NCBI GenBank assembly: GCA_029204045.2
Contig: CM055069.1
Span: 27,198,825 to 27,262,824, forward strand
From: Tillandsia leiboldiana
Lineage: Eukaryota > Streptophyta > Magnoliopsida > Poales > Bromeliaceae
Length of the DNA stretch: 64,000 nucleotides
Direction of reading: 5' to 3'
The notes beneath the pieces were generated by a model. It made no database searches. It was not told where the DNA came from and saw only the letters and a list, made by a program, of their open reading frames with translations. Positions within the stretch are counted from its first letter, which is position 1. Each line of letters begins with the position of its first letter. Positions 11,447 through 21,461 of the stretch are shown one piece after another. The position numbers and the translations under genes are program-made.

Positions 11447-14400
11447 TGTCACGCCCCGGGGTCGAAACTGCGACCCGGGCTCGCCAACAGATCCGCCACC
11501 TATGCCCAACCCGCATAGGCGAAGCGTCCTACCTGCAAAAAGAGCTACAACTAACAGATATCAGAGCTAAAAGATAAAAATGCTATAGAAATGAAATCAA
11601 CCACTGTACAACTGAAGATAAAACAACAAGGTCCATCTCCCAAAAATGATAATCATACAATAACCTCGAGTACAAAACTCATAGCTCAACAGGGAGACAT
11701 CTCAAATACAACATCAGTGTACCAGCTCTTAATACATCATATCCTCACTACAACAGTCTCTCAAAGAGGAAATAAATACTAATCTACCGACTATGCTGAA
11801 GATCTCCTCAAAAAAGGAGGGGGGGGTACCGCTACTCTCCAATGGGTCAGGATCTAGCTCGCTACTCCCTCACCGCGAACAGCAACCGCAGAAACGGCAA
11901 CACCCGCCAAGACTCTACAAAACAAGGGAGAGAAAGGACAAAAAGGGGGAAAAACCCCCGACGGGCGTGAGAACTACGCAAAAAGGGAGTTCTTAGTGGG
12001 TATCGCTACTAGGCCCGACGATCTGCCCACCAAGACCACTAGAGGCAAAAGATAACTAATGCAGTAAGACTTAAAGAAGAAGCAGAAGACACTCTACAGC
12101 TACCATGCCTCTATCTGAATGCTCAAATGGGGAAACTCTGATAACTATATGCAACAATCGCACACGAGGTGCTCAATCGACCCAATCGAGCTGACTGCCA
12201 CATCGGGTCCAGTCAAACCTGCGCCCACCTACAACCACATCCCGCTGACGGGCTGGAATTACGTAGGGCGTCCAAACGGACTAACTCGCTATTGAGTAGT
12301 GGCTCATGCAGGCTATAGTCATAATCCATGCTCTCTCTCTCAGAACGGATAGACTCAAGATGCTCAACCTCTCACACAATGGTCAAAGAACCCACAACGA
12401 CCACGGGACCATCGTCAAACCCCGAACGGTTCCCAACAATACTAGCACTGGTCTAAACAGAGCTACTAGACTCCACTCGGTCCCCCAGGCACGAGTGTAA
12501 CAAAAAGTATCTGCCTGAATAAACCCAATCGATAGACCAGCAATCACTGGTACTGCCTGCTCTGCTGTCGAACTCAAGAACCCCGCACGGTGCCCGGCGC
12601 TCACACCGTGGAAAGCCTACTCCGGAGTGGCACTCGAGGGGAGCGACCCACACGAGTAAAGTATCACTGTATCAAGCATCACTGTATCAAGTATCACGGT
12701 ATTGAGTATCTCTGTAACCACTGTCTCATAATAGCAGGACTGGATCAAGACTATGATCAAAGTGGGAAACTCCGTCCACTAACAAAACCCCGATCTGATG
12801 CAATAGTACTCAAAAAGTGGGAAACACCATCCACTAGAACAAATCTGATACCCAATCTGATGCAATAGTCAACATCCGGTCAACCGCCCAAAGTCCGCGG
12901 TCACCGCAATAACCCACAACCCACAATTGGGTAAAATAATCAAGATCCGGTCAACCGCCTACTGTCCGCGGTTGCCGCAATAACCCACAATCCAACATCA
13001 AGCACACCCTGTCTCTGACCCTAAGGTCCCAGCTACACTATCCCAAACCTCTGCTCGAACCCGAGCAACATGACTCAAAAGTCTAAATAAAAAGGAGAAA
13101 GAAAGCAATCATGGTTTCTCCTAAGTCAAATCCCAAAAGATAGTGTATCAGTAAAAGATGGCCTAACTATATGTCCATACACATATGTCCATACAAGCAT
13201 GCATTTGTCCTCAAGAAGGATAAAGAAAATAAACCTCATGCCAGAATTAGCAATGACCATACCTGTCCATGATTTTCGATTCATAATCACTCCTTGGAGT
13301 AGAACCTGCACATAACTACATAATCCTATCCCATTGTATAAACCAGCCTCATAAAAGGGTTATATGCTAACATGGCATGATAATTAATCATATAGGGTAA
13401 CCTTGCCTTAGGTAAGCTTCCACTAATCATCAACCTAAATGTCTGATTAATACCATCGTCATAATATGAATAATTAACTTGCAATTCCCATAAATCAACA
13501 TTGTTAAGCTTACCAATCAATCCCAGGTATTGTACCCTACACCTGCATGCAATTCTAACATATAGAGTTAGAGAACCGTCCACCGGTTCTCGGAACAAAG
13601 CACCCACCTGAAAAGCTGACTGTCTAAAGCCCAACAGCTGAAAACACCAGATAACTCTAATCCCTTGCTCCAATAAGTTCAGCCCACCCGTAACTCTCCT
13701 GGCACAATACAAAGTCCACAATTATACATACCTTCCAAAATCTGCTCTCACACACACATACAACAACAGTCCCAGAAATGCTTAATTTTCACCTGCAGCA
13801 AGAGCCCAGAAAATTCCCAGAAAAATATCACCGCGATCCTCGCGTCGATAGCTTCACAATGGTGGCTTGCACGCCCAAATCTGAGTTCGGTTAGCCAAGA
13901 TATAAATTCGACAAGGTGGTACACTCAAAAGATTTCAGCACAAAAGACTGTAGCACTGTACACAGAGAAACAGTGATTCTCACCTCTGATGAAATCTCAG
14001 AAAAATCCAAGAAAAATACGAGCGCGTTCCTTTCGATCTGTAGATGAAAAAGTTGTATAAGCTCGTTTCCGGCTGACGCTTGTGCGCAAAGATATGGCCA
14101 AAACAACTCGATGCTGCCCCACAATTCCACACAGAAAAAGAGTCACAGTGTCACCTCGGGATCCGTGCCAAAAACTCGAAACGGAAAAGTGCGATCAATA
14201 CGAAAGATGAAGCCCTACCTCTTAGGAGTCTGTCGGCGCAAGAATCACAGAAAAAGGATCTCAGGGTAGCCCAAGGGAGCCAAAACACTGCTGTTGCGAC
14301 GAAGGGGAACACAGGAAATGCAACGTCGCACCGCGCCGTAAAATCCAGAACCTCGGGATGCGTGCTCCTAAAATCGTAGAACTTGGCAGGAAGATCGAGA

Positions 14401-15529
14401 ATTAAGAGATGAACAAGTCTTCTTCAAGGTGCTCGGGCAGAAGATGCGCGGGTTGAGAGAAAAGAGCCAAAGAAGAAGGCTCGGGTGCTATTTATAGGCA
14501 GCAGAAAACAATTGGAAAAATTCCCCTTGTGTCCGATTTTTCGGGCGCCCGAAATCTTTCGGGCGCACACAGTGCGGCCCGGCCCAGAACTTTCGGGCGC
14601 GCACAGTGCGGCCCAGTCCAAAATGCTCCGTCGGACGGGATCCCGGCTTCGTCCGACCCGCCCCAGCGCCCGCCACGTGTCCCCCGAACACGCTGCAGTT
14701 GTGCAAGCCACCGCTGAGACCGCCACGTGTCCCTGCCCGCGTCAACGCAGTAGGTGGCGCCCGCGAATCAGCGGGCGCCACGTGGCACTGCCCACGTCGC
14801 CCGCGCCTGCCCCGCGTACGGCCACCTGCCCGCGGTACGGCCACCTGCCCCGGTCAACTGCCCCGCGCGTTGCGTGGACCGCGCGCACAACACCGAACCA
14901 ATAACCATCTGCCACGTGTCCACCCGGTTCACCGTGCACCCGGGCCCAAGTTCCGTGGACCGCGCCTGCTGCGCCGGCCAACAGGAAAGCGCCACGTGGC
15001 CCGCTCCCGGCGCACGCCCTCCGCGGTGGACCGCGCACCTGCCCGCGCCCTCAGCGCCTGCCCGGGGCCGCTAGCCGCCTGCCCAAGCGCCTTCCGCCGC
15101 CTTCCGCCGCTGCCCGCCGCCGCCAGCCGCCGCCGGCGATCGCCGGAAACACTGTTCCGGCGATGAACAGTAAAATTACTGTAGCAAGCTCCGAAAAATA
15201 CAAGTAAATAGCCCATCTTGACCATTTTCGCGCGCTGATTCCAAATCCGGCGTCCATTTTGCCAAATTCCAATCCTATAATTTGCCGAAGGCTCCCGGAA
15301 AGGTATTTTTAATCTGAATTCCGCGCCGAGCCTAAATTTGATATCCACACCACGCGTAAACTCTTCTAAACATCCGATGGGGTCCCCCGATTACCTACGA
15401 GATCCATTTTAAGCCTCGAGTCCATCTCTTGTGTCCAAATTGGCGCGCGAACACCGCCGACATGCCACGTAGGCTTCCAGAAGCTGCTGGTCACACTGTA
15501 GAAGCCCTGCAATGATCCGGGTCACCACA
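11447..15529 (-). repeat. LTR copy 3 (4083 bp), right end of the array
   Basis: A complete LTR with its TATA box at 14488-14497 (minus). It matches LTR copy 2 throughout; a run of G at about 11818-11826 is two bases shorter. Its U3 end, GGTCACCACA on the plus strand, is followed immediately by GAAGC and the copia reading frame. In the two internal copies the same LTR end is followed instead by the polypurine tract. That contrast fixes the boundary at 15529/15530. The matching left copy of the target duplication would lie outside the window. Confidence 0.92.
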
Positions 15530-17014
15530 GAAGCAATGCAGGAAGAGCTCCATCAGTTTGAACGCAACAAAGTCTGGGAATTAACGACGCCTCCGAAGCA
15601 ACACAATGTGATTGGTACTAAATGGATTTTCAAGAACAAGAAAAATGAGGATGGTACCATCATCAGGAACAAAGCACGTTTAGTTGCTCAAGGCTACTCT
15701 CAAATAGAAGGTATAGACTTTGATGAAACTTTCGCCCCTGTAGCTAGACTCGAGTCCATTCGTATCTTATTCGCTATTGCTTGTCACTTTAAAATAAAAC
15801 TCTTTCAAATGGACGTTAAGAGCGCGTTTTTAAATGGGTTTTTAAATGAGGAAGTTTATGTGGCTCAACCGAAAGGTTTTGTAGACTGTAAACTACCTAA
15901 CCATGTTTTTTGTTTGAAAAAGGCTCTTTACGGTTTAAAACAAGCACCGCGAGCGTGGTACGAAAGGTTGACAAAGCACCTTTTGGAGAAGGGCTATACT
16001 CGAGGGGGAGCAGACAGGACTCTCTTTGTGAAGCATTATCAAAATAACTTCATTGTTGCACAAATCTATGTCGATGACATTGTATTTGGAGCAACAAAGG
16101 ATAATGATGCTTTAAAATTCGCTGAAACCATGGAAATCGAATTTGAGATGTCAATGATGGGCGAACTGACAAACTTTCTTGGATTGCAAGTGAAACAAAA
16201 TGATGAAGGCATCCATCTGTGTCAATCCAAGTATGCAAAGGAGTTGGTAAAGAAATTCGGATTAGAAAATTCTAAAGATTTTCCGACTCCTATGGGAACT
16301 AGCAATAAGGGATTAGGAAGTGAATCTCTTAGTGAGAATGTAGACGAGAAATTTTATCGCAGCATGATTGGAAGTCTACTTTACCTCACAGCTAGTCGCC
16401 CGGATATATCCTTTAGTGTTGGGATTTGCGCGAGATATCAATCAGCACCAAAGGAGGTTCACCTGAAAGCGGTGAAAAGGATCATCCGGTACTTCAAAGG
16501 AACCATTAATTTCGGAATTTGGTATCCTATGGGAACAAATCTAGATATTGTTGGATATTCAGATGCCGATTGGGCAGGATCTGTGGATGATCGGAAAAGT
16601 ACGAGTGGTGCATGTTTTTATCTTGGCCATTGCCTTGTTGCATGGCATAGTAAAAAGCAAAACTGCATTGCACTCTCGACTGCCGAAGCGGAATATATCT
16701 CAGCGGGTAGTTGTTCATCTCAACTCATTTGGATGAAAAGCGTGTTGAGCGACTTCCGGATTTCAGCAATTTCGGTAACTGTTTTATGTGACAACACTAG
16801 TGCTATAAACATTTCAAAAAACCCTGTGTTGCACTCAAGAACAAAACACATTGAACTTAGATATCATTTTCTTAGAGAGCTAGTTGAATCAAATATTCTT
16901 CAAATTTCCTACATTTCAACTGAAGATCAATTAGCTGACATTTTAACAAAACCTTTGGATCAAAAACGTTTTATTCATTTGCGTAAAGCAATTGGAATGC
17001 TTTCCTTGAAATGA
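15530..17014 (+). CDS. pol: Ty1/copia Pol C-terminal part: reverse transcriptase and RNase H
   Basis: This frame copies element RNA into cDNA (RT) and removes the RNA strand (RNase H). The frame is open for about 494 codons to a TGA at 17014 and shows the copia RT order: EAMQEELHQFERNKVWEL at the start, GTKWIFKNK, KARLVAQGY, FDETFAPVARLESIR, MDVKSAFLNG, ALYGLKQAPRAWYERL, then the catalytic box YVDDIVFGAT (about 16068). RNase H follows, with GYSDADWAGS, DDRKSTSGACFYLG, STAEAEYISA and a C-terminal DILTKPL. These residues appear intact and no frameshift is seen. The upstream part of Pol is separated by the array insertion, which begins exactly before the GAA codon at 15530. The first open ATG upstream (15512) lies in LTR sequence and is not a native start. 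Confidence 0.95.
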   Translation, partial: EAMQEELHQFERNKVWELTTPPKQHNVIGTKWIFKNKKNEDGTIIRNKARLVAQGYSQIEGIDFDETFAPVARLESIRILFAIACHFKIKLFQMDVKSAFLNGFLNEEVYVAQPKGFVDCKLPNHVFCLKKALYGLKQAPRAWYERLTKHLLEKGYTRGGADRTLFVKHYQNNFIVAQIYVDDIVFGATKDNDALKFAETMEIEFEMSMMGELTNFLGLQVKQNDEGIHLCQSKYAKELVKKFGLENSKDFPTPMGTSNKGLGSESLSENVDEKFYRSMIGSLLYLTASRPDISFSVGICARYQSAPKEVHLKAVKRIIRYFKGTINFGIWYPMGTNLDIVGYSDADWAGSVDDRKSTSGACFYLGHCLVAWHSKKQNCIALSTAEAEYISAGSCSSQLIWMKSVLSDFRISAISVTVLCDNTSAINISKNPVLHSRTKHIELRYHFLRELVESNILQISYISTEDQLADILTKPLDQKRFIHLRKAIGMLSLK

Positions 17015-17509
17015 CCTCTTTTGAAACTCTTGTTTAGGTTAGATTTTGTTTTTGTGTTTTTGTTCATTATCTATGCTTAGACATAGAACATTAATTGAGC
17101 ATATGTCTTATTGACTTTAATAGCATCTTTTCGTTTATTTAGAAATTTATTATGCTTTGGATATCATAATAATTCATTTGATGCAATGATCATTTATGTG
17201 AATTAAATCATCTTTGTGTTGATCGAAGTCAATTCCTCTCTCGATGATCTCTTGGTATTTCATTTCCTTTACAAAATTGATGATTTGATAAAGGCATTAC
17301 TCATAAGATCATGATAGATGTGATTGAAGTTGTTCAACTTTAAGGGATTTAATTTTTATAAATTTTCATTTCATTATTTGGCTATTATTGATAGATTTAG
17401 TATAATCTATTTCTTTTGATATGAAATGATGATTTTTGGTTAAAGTTGATACACAAAAGTGCTTACAATCTTTTTCTGGATTTTCTAGAATTTTTCTTTT
17501 TAAAAAGAT
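17015..17509 (+). other. AT-rich spacer after pol, no gene seen
   Basis: About 0.5 kb between the pol stop and the motif cluster before the accessory ORF. It is AT-rich with no significant frame. An equivalent but longer AT-rich stretch lies after gag in element E2. Confidence 0.6.
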
Positions 17510-17626
17510 TGGAGCCGATCCGGATTGGACAAGCCGATCCGGATCCCGAACGCAGGTATTTCCTGCGGGTAGCCGATCCGGATTGAAATCTCGATCCGAT
17601 CCGGATCACGGCTAGGGTTTATATGA
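17510..17626 (+). promoter_or_regulatory. Putative internal promoter of the accessory ORF (E1)
   Basis: Four copies of a GATCCGGAT(C/T) palindromic motif lie at about 17517, 17536, 17575 and 17599, followed by a TATA-like TTTATATG at 17618-17625. The same motif is repeated in the U3 of the E1 LTR (20463-20660), also upstream of a TATA box. A clean GTAAGT donor follows 126 nt after the TATA-like box. Element E2 has the same order and spacing at 33141-33507. This suggests that the accessory ORF is transcribed separately from pol. RNA evidence is needed to confirm it. Confidence 0.55.
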
Positions 17627-17743
17627 AACGAAGGGGATTTTAATTTTATTTTCATCACAAGCTTTCGTTTCTAAGCTTCCTACTTTCTCTCTCTAAAAAG
17701 CAAGGATCTTGGAGCCCTCTAAACTCATTTTCTTCAATTCGAA

Positions 17744-18127
17744 GTAAGTTTTCTTGATCAAAATCTCATTTTTTCACAGTTTTTCTTATTTTTCCTCAAA
17801 ACGCGATGAATTTCTTGCATCTTTTTCGTTTGTGGATGGTTTTTGATCAAACTTCTTTTGAAATAAGAACTCTGGGAACATTAGTTTTGATTATATGCTA
17901 GGTATTCTCCTGATTAACGGATTTTTGGGCTTCGTTTTCTGAAAATTCGGTTTTAGGGCATATAATAGGAATTTTTGAAAATCATGGAATTGATCTATTT
18001 TTAAAATTCTTTTTGGAAAACTAATTTGATTCTTAGTCTCTCTACACGATTATGATTGTTTGGGTACATTTTTTTTCAAATTTTTGAAAATTAACAATTC
18101 TTCGTGTTCTTGAGTTGTTGCTCACAG
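17744..18127 (+). other. Putative intron in the 5' leader of the accessory ORF (E1)
   Basis: Donor GAA|GTAAGT at 17744 and acceptor CTCACAG| ending at 18127, 384 nt apart, with an AT- and T-rich interior. It ends 27 nt before the preferred ATG at 18155. E2 has a matching pair (33502-33866, 365 nt) ending 3 nt before its ATG. Conservation of position in two diverged elements is the main support. Confidence 0.5.
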
Positions 18128-18154
18128 GATTTCTTTTCACAAGTAATAGCAACA

Positions 18155-19582
18155 ATGACGTTTTCATGGATCATCTTTCTGCTAATTGCAATGGTACACA
18201 CTCGAGCAACAAACAAACTGAAAAGAGCTAAGAAAACTCAACGGAAAGGTGAGTTTCTTCTTGTCAGCGATTCAGAGGCTGAAGCAGATAATCAAGAAGT
18301 AGATTGGGACAAATTGACGGATGATGAATCAATGCCTGTTCAACCTAAGCGAAAGACTTTCGACACATCAAAAGGAAAAGCACCTATGACTTCACCAACC
18401 ATCTCGGTGAAAAGGAAACGACTAGCTCGACGCTTTGGACAAGCACGAGATGTTGATATTAACACACCATTAGTTCCTGATTCTCCGCCTCGCTTGGAAG
18501 ATGTGTTCATTAATGCTGACCGTCTTAGGGCATTTGAACGTCGAGAATGCATCGGAGAAAGACATGTGAATATTGGTGCCCTCCAAGATCACTCACCGGA
18601 GTTCGGGATGTTAATTGAACAAGCTAATCTTATCCAAGTTTGCAGATTCCCGGAGTTACTTGGGTATTGTTTGCATCGTGTGAGAACTTTTTACTCAAAT
18701 GCGAGACATCTTCAGGAAGATGAACACGGTTCGATGCAATTTTACACAAACATCCAAGGGATGAGACTCAAAATAACTCCGCAGTTGATCGGGGAAGTTC
18801 TAGAATTGCCATCGAGTAAATCAGGAATTAACTATTTAACTGGCAAAAGCTTGACAAATGCTCTGTGGCAAACCATTATAAAAAGAATTTGTTTGGACGG
18901 CACTGAATCGACAGATGGTAAAACTATTAAATCCAAACAACTCCGACTTGAATACCCGTTTCTCAACTTCATCACTTGTTATAACATTCTCCCGAACATG
19001 CAAACAAAGGTGGTGAGATGGGATTGCATGCTGTTTTTATACCTCCTAGGGCATCCTTCTGAAGCAGTTGGTTTGAACATGAACATCCCTTACATTATTT
19101 GGAACAGAATGTCCAGATATGATGAGCACCCTCATCCTATCGAACGGCTTCCGTTCCCATTGATCATTATGAGGATTCTAAAGAAATTTCAAATCGATAT
19201 CAGCTCAACATTGTATCAGCGTTGTTTGGGGATGATAAATGAATCCACAATTGTTAAGTCCCTTCATACATTGCCTCATGTTACTCCAACTCCTTCCTCT
19301 GGAAAGAAACCTTGTGACGGCACTTCTGCCTCTCCATCACGACAAACACCCGGACCAGATGAAGAAGCATCAGTCACATCAATTTACAAGGAACAACAAC
19401 ACTTATCCTTCGAGCAAGAACAGATTACGAAGGAGCAGAAGAGAATTTCAAACGAACTTGAGCTCATCACGGCAGCTCATATTACCTTAACTAAGAAGGT
19501 CAATTCAATGAACAAGCTGGTGAAAAAGATGTTCTCTAAGATGGGCTGCACGAGCTCTGAAGACTCTGAATCTGATGATTGA
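18155..19582 (+). CDS. Sirevirus accessory 'env-like' protein (E1)
   Basis: A 475-residue protein. The start at 18155 (MTFSWIIFLLIAM) is preferred to an in-frame ATG at 18104 because E2 begins the same way (MAFSWLLALVVLM) and because the putative splice acceptor lies between the two. Layout: a hydrophobic N-terminus of about 13 residues, a basic stretch, an acidic serine-rich stretch (about 30-60), another basic patch, then a conserved core of about 230 residues starting at ECIGERHVN and containing TPQLIGEVL, CYNILP, RWDCMLFLYLLGHP and NMNIPYIIWNRM. A charged C-terminal segment follows with coiled-coil character (EQEQITKEQKRISNELELI), ending in an acidic tail. The core corresponds to what databases call a putative plant transposon protein. 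The name 'env-like' rests on gene position; no fusion peptide or proven glycoprotein feature is visible. Its function is unknown. Confidence 0.85.
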   Translation: MTFSWIIFLLIAMVHTRATNKLKRAKKTQRKGEFLLVSDSEAEADNQEVDWDKLTDDESMPVQPKRKTFDTSKGKAPMTSPTISVKRKRLARRFGQARDVDINTPLVPDSPPRLEDVFINADRLRAFERRECIGERHVNIGALQDHSPEFGMLIEQANLIQVCRFPELLGYCLHRVRTFYSNARHLQEDEHGSMQFYTNIQGMRLKITPQLIGEVLELPSSKSGINYLTGKSLTNALWQTIIKRICLDGTESTDGKTIKSKQLRLEYPFLNFITCYNILPNMQTKVVRWDCMLFLYLLGHPSEAVGLNMNIPYIIWNRMSRYDEHPHPIERLPFPLIIMRILKKFQIDISSTLYQRCLGMINESTIVKSLHTLPHVTPTPSSGKKPCDGTSASPSRQTPGPDEEASVTSIYKEQQHLSFEQEQITKEQKRISNELELITAAHITLTKKVNSMNKLVKKMFSKMGCTSSEDSESDD

Positions 19583-20238
19583 TTTCTTCTAATAGTTTTT
19601 TGTTTTGCAGATTTTTATAGTTTAGTTCTTTCATTTTTCTCTACATTTTCTGAACTTTTAACTCTCCTTACGTTTTGTATATTTGGCTTGATTTTGTGAC
19701 AAAAAGGGAGTGAGAGAAACGAACAATGAATGATGAACAATGGTATGTGAACTCTGAACTTTGAACTATAAAGGTAAGTATCACAACTTGTGGTTTTGTA
19801 TTGTGTTTGAATGCTTGCCCCGACTAACTATTTGACTAATTATTTGGGCATGTACTATTACTAACAAGTTGTTTGATTACTAACAAAGTTATGACATCTT
19901 GAATTTTATTGCTTAGAAGATATGTCGATGTTTTATTGTTGATCCTATTACATATCTAAATTCGTAAAATGTCATAGTGAGTATAAACTCTATCTCTGTT
20001 AGGTTTTGAATGCTAAAAATTCTTGAGGTATCTAACGATCTTGTTTTGTCAAGAATTGCTTCTTTTTGCAGAGAGTACAGATGTCTAAGTCTAGAGTCTG
20101 TTTTAGGAGTTTATCTCATGTATTTTATTTTGGATCTCCATTGTAAATTTTTGTTGTATGGTGATAGCAACAAAAATATCTTTTTGAATTTTCTTTAGTG
20201 GATTTGTGTTTTGTCACGAAACCCCCAAAGGGGGAGAT
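19583..20238 (+). other. 3' untranslated region with polypurine tracts (E1)
   Basis: A 0.65-kb AT-rich tail after the accessory ORF. A PPT-like AAAAAGGGAG lies at about 19701, and the working tract AAAGGGGGAGAT lies immediately before the LTR at 20227-20238. No gene is visible. Confidence 0.75.
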
Positions 20239-20725
20239 TGTTAAGGAATTTGTTTTGGCGCATTTCGTGAAAGTATTAAGTCTTGAAGATTGAAGACGAA
20301 GAAGTTTGGATCATGTAACTCAATCTCAAGAAAGAAGAATTCAAAAGGATCAGGTATGTTTAACTAATTATTTTTGGTGATCCGAATACTTCTTATAGTG
20401 TAGAAACACTTGGATGAATTTTTAATTGCATAAAAACCAAAAACTGGACACGGGACATGTTCAGGATCCGGATAAGACAATCCGATCCGGATCCCGAAGG
20501 GTGTTAGTTCATACGCAAATTCAATCCGGATCCAAGCCCTTTCTGATCCGGATCCCGAACATAGGTTTTTGCTGAATTGTATGAACGATCCGGATCAGGC
20601 ACTTCGATCCGGATCCCGAACCTTTACTGCAATCCGGATCGCCGAAATCCGATCCGGATTGTCATCCTGAAAAATCCCAGAAAAGGTTAGTTTTTGATTC
20701 TTATCTTCTTCCAACGGTTTCTAAC

Positions 20726-20734
20726 CTATAAATA
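20726..20734 (+). promoter_or_regulatory. LTR TATA box (E1)
   Basis: CTATAAATA lies about 70 nt after the last CCGG palindrome of the U3 cluster. Its position relative to the motif cluster matches E2 (TTATAAATA at 29354 and 36362). Confidence 0.75.
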
Positions 20735-21001
20735 GACCCTTTAATTCATCTTTTAGGGTACGACGCAAAAAGCGAAAAATACGACCGAAATAGAAAAATC
20801 CACATATAGAGAAGAAAGGAAATACTAGATTTAATTCTATGTTTCTTCATCTATATTATTAATTTGATTCTAGGTTTTCCAAACTGAGATTTTGAGTAGA
20901 ATCAAATTAATGAATACTTAGATGGTATTTCCAATCTATTTCTAATCTAAGTATTCGGCGGATCATCACCACCCAAAAAGACAACGATTTTCCCAAAATC
21001 G

Positions 21002-21158
21002 GCGCGTGGACTCGCGTGGCCTTGTGGATTCAAGGTGCAACCACTCTTGTGGATTCGAAGCGAGGTACGTTCGTGGATTCGAAGCGTGCTACTGGGTGAA
21101 GACCGTGGATTCGGTCGGACGTCGTGGATTCGGCGTTGGGCGCCGATCGTGGATTCGA
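21002..21158 (+). other. Array of stem-loops with TGGATT loops (E1 LTR leader)
   Basis: Seven consecutive units consist of an arm, TGGATT (TGGACT in the first), then the complementary arm. Arms, 5'/3': GCGCG/CGCGT (21002), CCTTG/CAAGG (21020), CTCTTG/CGAAG with a bulge (21044), ACGTTCG/CGAAGCGT with one bulged G (21067), GACCG/CGGTC (21101), GACGTCG/CGGCGTT with G-U pairs (21118), and a weak ATCG/CGA (21146). Each arm differs in sequence but pairs across the same loop. This is best explained as structure in the transcribed leader. Confidence 0.7.
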
Positions 21159-21283
21159 GAAGCGTTGCGGAGCGAGCGGAGAAGATCTACTGGGAGCGTA
21201 TCGAAAAGGTTGAGTCGTCTGTGAGTACGGTATATCACCTTGTACGTGTTTAATTCTAGTGGATTTCACCGTGTGATCGGTCC

Positions 21284-21318
21284 CGTGGTTTTTTACTCCG
21301 GTTTGGAGTTTTTCCACG
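21284..21318 (+). other. Conserved CGTGG/CCACG stem-loop in U5 (E1)
   Basis: Outer stem CGTGG (21284-21288) with CCACG (21314-21318), and an inner stem ACTCC with GGAGT (21295-21309). The same two-stage stem occurs in E2 (29930-29961, loop TGGATT) and in the solo LTR (loop TGTGAT). Confidence 0.6.
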
Positions 21319-21461
21319 TAAAAATCTTGCGTGTTTATTTTTATTTCCGCATTGGGTTTTATTGCGCAATGATTTTTTGAGTGTTTAACGTTTACACCTA
21401 TTCACCCCCCTCTAGGTGTTTTTTTCTCCTATTTAGATCCAATTATATATATAACCCAACA

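Larger units (their letters stand above)
1..15529 (-). mobile_element. Tandem array of a large non-autonomous gypsy-derived LTR element
   Basis: The window opens inside a tandem array with a period of about 7355 bp. It reads, in plus coordinates, partial LTR 1-821, internal 822-4091, LTR 4092-8176, internal 8177-11446, LTR 11447-15529. The element lies on the minus strand: initiator-Met primer-binding sites are next to the LTR ends at 4092 and 11447, and purine tracts lie next to the LTR starts at 821 and 8176. LTRs begin TGTGGTGACC and end GGCGTGACA on the minus strand. Copies differ by scattered substitutions and a few small indels, about 1-2 percent by eye. The proportions (LTR 4.1 kb, internal 3.3 kb, no intact gene) match the LARD type. 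Sharing one LTR between neighbouring units is the expected product of unequal recombination between LTRs. The array ends exactly inside a Ty1/copia pol reading frame at 15530, so it inserted into element E1. Confidence 0.9.
15530..21461 (+). mobile_element. Sirevirus E1 (Ty1/copia), 3' portion, interrupted by the array
   Basis: The right-hand part of a Sirevirus-type element. It holds the C-terminal pol (RT and RNase H), an accessory 'env-like' ORF with its own apparent upstream promoter and intron, a polypurine tract and a 3' LTR. The 5' LTR, gag, protease and integrase would lie left of the array, outside the window. E1 itself is inserted in a 30-bp minisatellite of gypsy element D1, and D1 sequence resumes at 21462. 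The gene order pol, extra ORF, LTR is characteristic of the SIRE/Maximus lineage. Confidence 0.9.
20239..21461 (+). repeat. 3' LTR of Sirevirus E1 (1223 bp)
   Basis: Starts TGTTAAGGAATTTG after the polypurine tract and ends ATAACCCAACA, defined by comparison with the solo LTR at 61131-62469. U3 holds repeated GATCCGGATC motifs (20463-20660) before a TATA box CTATAAATA at 20726-20734. The transcribed part carries a row of small hairpins with a TGGATT loop (21002-21158) and a CGTGG...CCACG stem-loop (21284-21318). Near the end is the typical Sirevirus CACCTATTCACCCCCC...TAGGTG segment. Confidence 0.9.

Noticed and set aside
15512..15529. ATG at 15512 as the start of a copia protein
   Set aside because: These 18 bases belong to the inserted LTR; the frame is open across the junction by chance.
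18104..18154. Start of the E1 accessory ORF at 18104
   Set aside because: It spans the putative splice acceptor, and the E2 homologue aligns from the ATG at 18155.
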